A stretch of 6,115 bases of DNA from Ktedonobacteraceae bacterium (GTDB lineage Bacteria > Chloroflexota > Ktedonobacteria > Ktedonobacterales > Ktedonobacteraceae), in the NCBI GenBank assembly GCA_017354095.1, contig JAFMRP010000320.1, forward strand, positions 1-6,115, in the 5' to 3' direction. The position numbers and the translations under genes were made by a program. Below, one piece after another: positions 5,825-6,115 of this stretch. Position 1 is the stretch's first letter; every line of letters begins with the position of its first letter. The notes below the pieces were generated by a model. That model made no database searches. It saw only the letters and a program-made list of their open reading frames with translations, and had not been told where the DNA came from.

Positions 5825-5856
5825 AGAATTGTTATCTCAACGAAGGAGATCTATTT

Positions 5857-6115
5857 ATGGCTGATATCTATCTGGAAGCGGGCAAGAAGAAGGTGGCCGC
5901 TTATGCACTGGAGTGGCCGGGCTGGTGTCGCCTGGGGAAGAGCGAGGGTGAGGTTATACAGGAGATGATCGACAAGGTGTCGCGGTACCGGGTAATCGCG
6001 CGGCGGGCCGGGTTGGATTTTGATCCTGGCAAGCTTGTTGTCGTCGAGCGGGTAGAGGGCGATAGCAATACCGATTGGGGAGTTCCGGCTATCATTACAG
6101 CCACCGATACAAAGC
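5857..6115 (+). CDS. Conserved hypothetical protein, HicB-like N-terminus (partial, 3' end outside window)
   Basis: The first 86 codons of a gene that runs off the right edge without a stop. The start is firm: AAGGAGAT (5843-5850) precedes the ATG with 6 nt between. The protein opens with MADIYLEAGKKKVAAYALEW, then PGW (21-23), GKSEGEVIQEMIDKV (27-41), a region RRAGLDFDPGKLVVVERVEG (49-68), and DTDWG-like N71-T-D-W-G. From memory it resembles short uncharacterised proteins common in actinobacteria and some Chloroflexota that begin with a similar strand, a WPGWCR motif and VVERxxGDxxTDxG. The order strand, PGW, glycine, then a helix of acidic residues also resembles the HicB-type RNase H-like fold (PGC-x-G-x-x-x-EA). 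No function is known to me; an antitoxin role is not supported, as no HicA toxin gene is visible. Confidence 0.8.
   Translation, partial: MADIYLEAGKKKVAAYALEWPGWCRLGKSEGEVIQEMIDKVSRYRVIARRAGLDFDPGKLVVVERVEGDSNTDWGVPAIITATDTK

Larger units (their letters stand above)
5629..5856. other. Divergent intergenic region with palindromic elements
   Basis: This 228-bp AT-richer region separates the leftward serine hydrolase from the rightward gene at 5857. It contains GGTGG-ACAGA-CCACC (5710-5724), a 5-bp inverted repeat, and TCACCTGGTGA (5773-5783), a perfect 5-1-5 palindrome. Both use CACC/GGTG half-sites, so a shared regulator is conceivable but unproven. Candidate -10 boxes for each direction flank these elements. 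No small gene with a ribosome binding site is seen here. Confidence 0.35.

Overview
The window is an ordinary-looking piece of bacterial chromosome with moderate-to-high GC. It holds five complete protein genes, one gene cut by each edge, two short perfect tandem repeats and several candidate regulatory sites. I see no rRNA, tRNA, CRISPR array, transposase, phage gene or recognisable defence system. The mix of genes (ACMSD-like amidohydrolase, RluA-type pseudouridine synthase without an S4 domain, GNAT acetyltransferase, alpha/beta hydrolase, class C beta-lactamase-like serine hydrolase, and a short conserved hypothetical of a kind I associate with actinobacteria) suggests a soil bacterium of the Chloroflexota (Ktedonobacteria-like) or Actinomycetota. 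That assignment is a guess from general resemblance.

Layout: (1) 2-127, the C-terminal end of a possible plus-strand gene. (2) 128-563, a non-coding stretch with an exact 45-bp tandem duplication (235-324) and a possible leftward promoter beside it. (3) 564-1562 (+), a metal-dependent amidohydrolase of the ACMSD superfamily with unusually GC-rich third codon positions. (4) 1571-2515 (-), an RluA-family pseudouridine synthase, convergent with the amidohydrolase with only 8 bp between stop codons. It has a good sigma70-type promoter placed so that the mRNA should begin at or next to the ATG (leaderless). (5) 2637-3956 (-), a probable two-gene operon of GNAT acetyltransferase then alpha/beta hydrolase, 18 bp apart. 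(6) 3957-4221, an intergenic region with an exact 18-bp tandem repeat and an 11-bp inverted repeat. (7) 4222-5628 (-), a serine hydrolase that probably starts at TTG. (8) 5629-5856, a divergent intergenic region with promoter-like and palindromic elements. (9) 5857 onward (+), the N-terminal part of a conserved hypothetical protein with a HicB-like look, running off the right edge.

The genes do not form one obvious pathway. The GNAT/hydrolase pair is the only likely operon. The amidohydrolase looks like an independent, perhaps horizontally acquired, catabolic gene. The points most worth a second look are the leaderless arrangement of the pseudouridine synthase, its roughly 40-residue insertion before the catalytic motif, the Phe in place of the first metal-binding His in the amidohydrolase, the 18-bp repeat whose period equals a promoter spacer, and the HicB-like hypothetical at the right edge.
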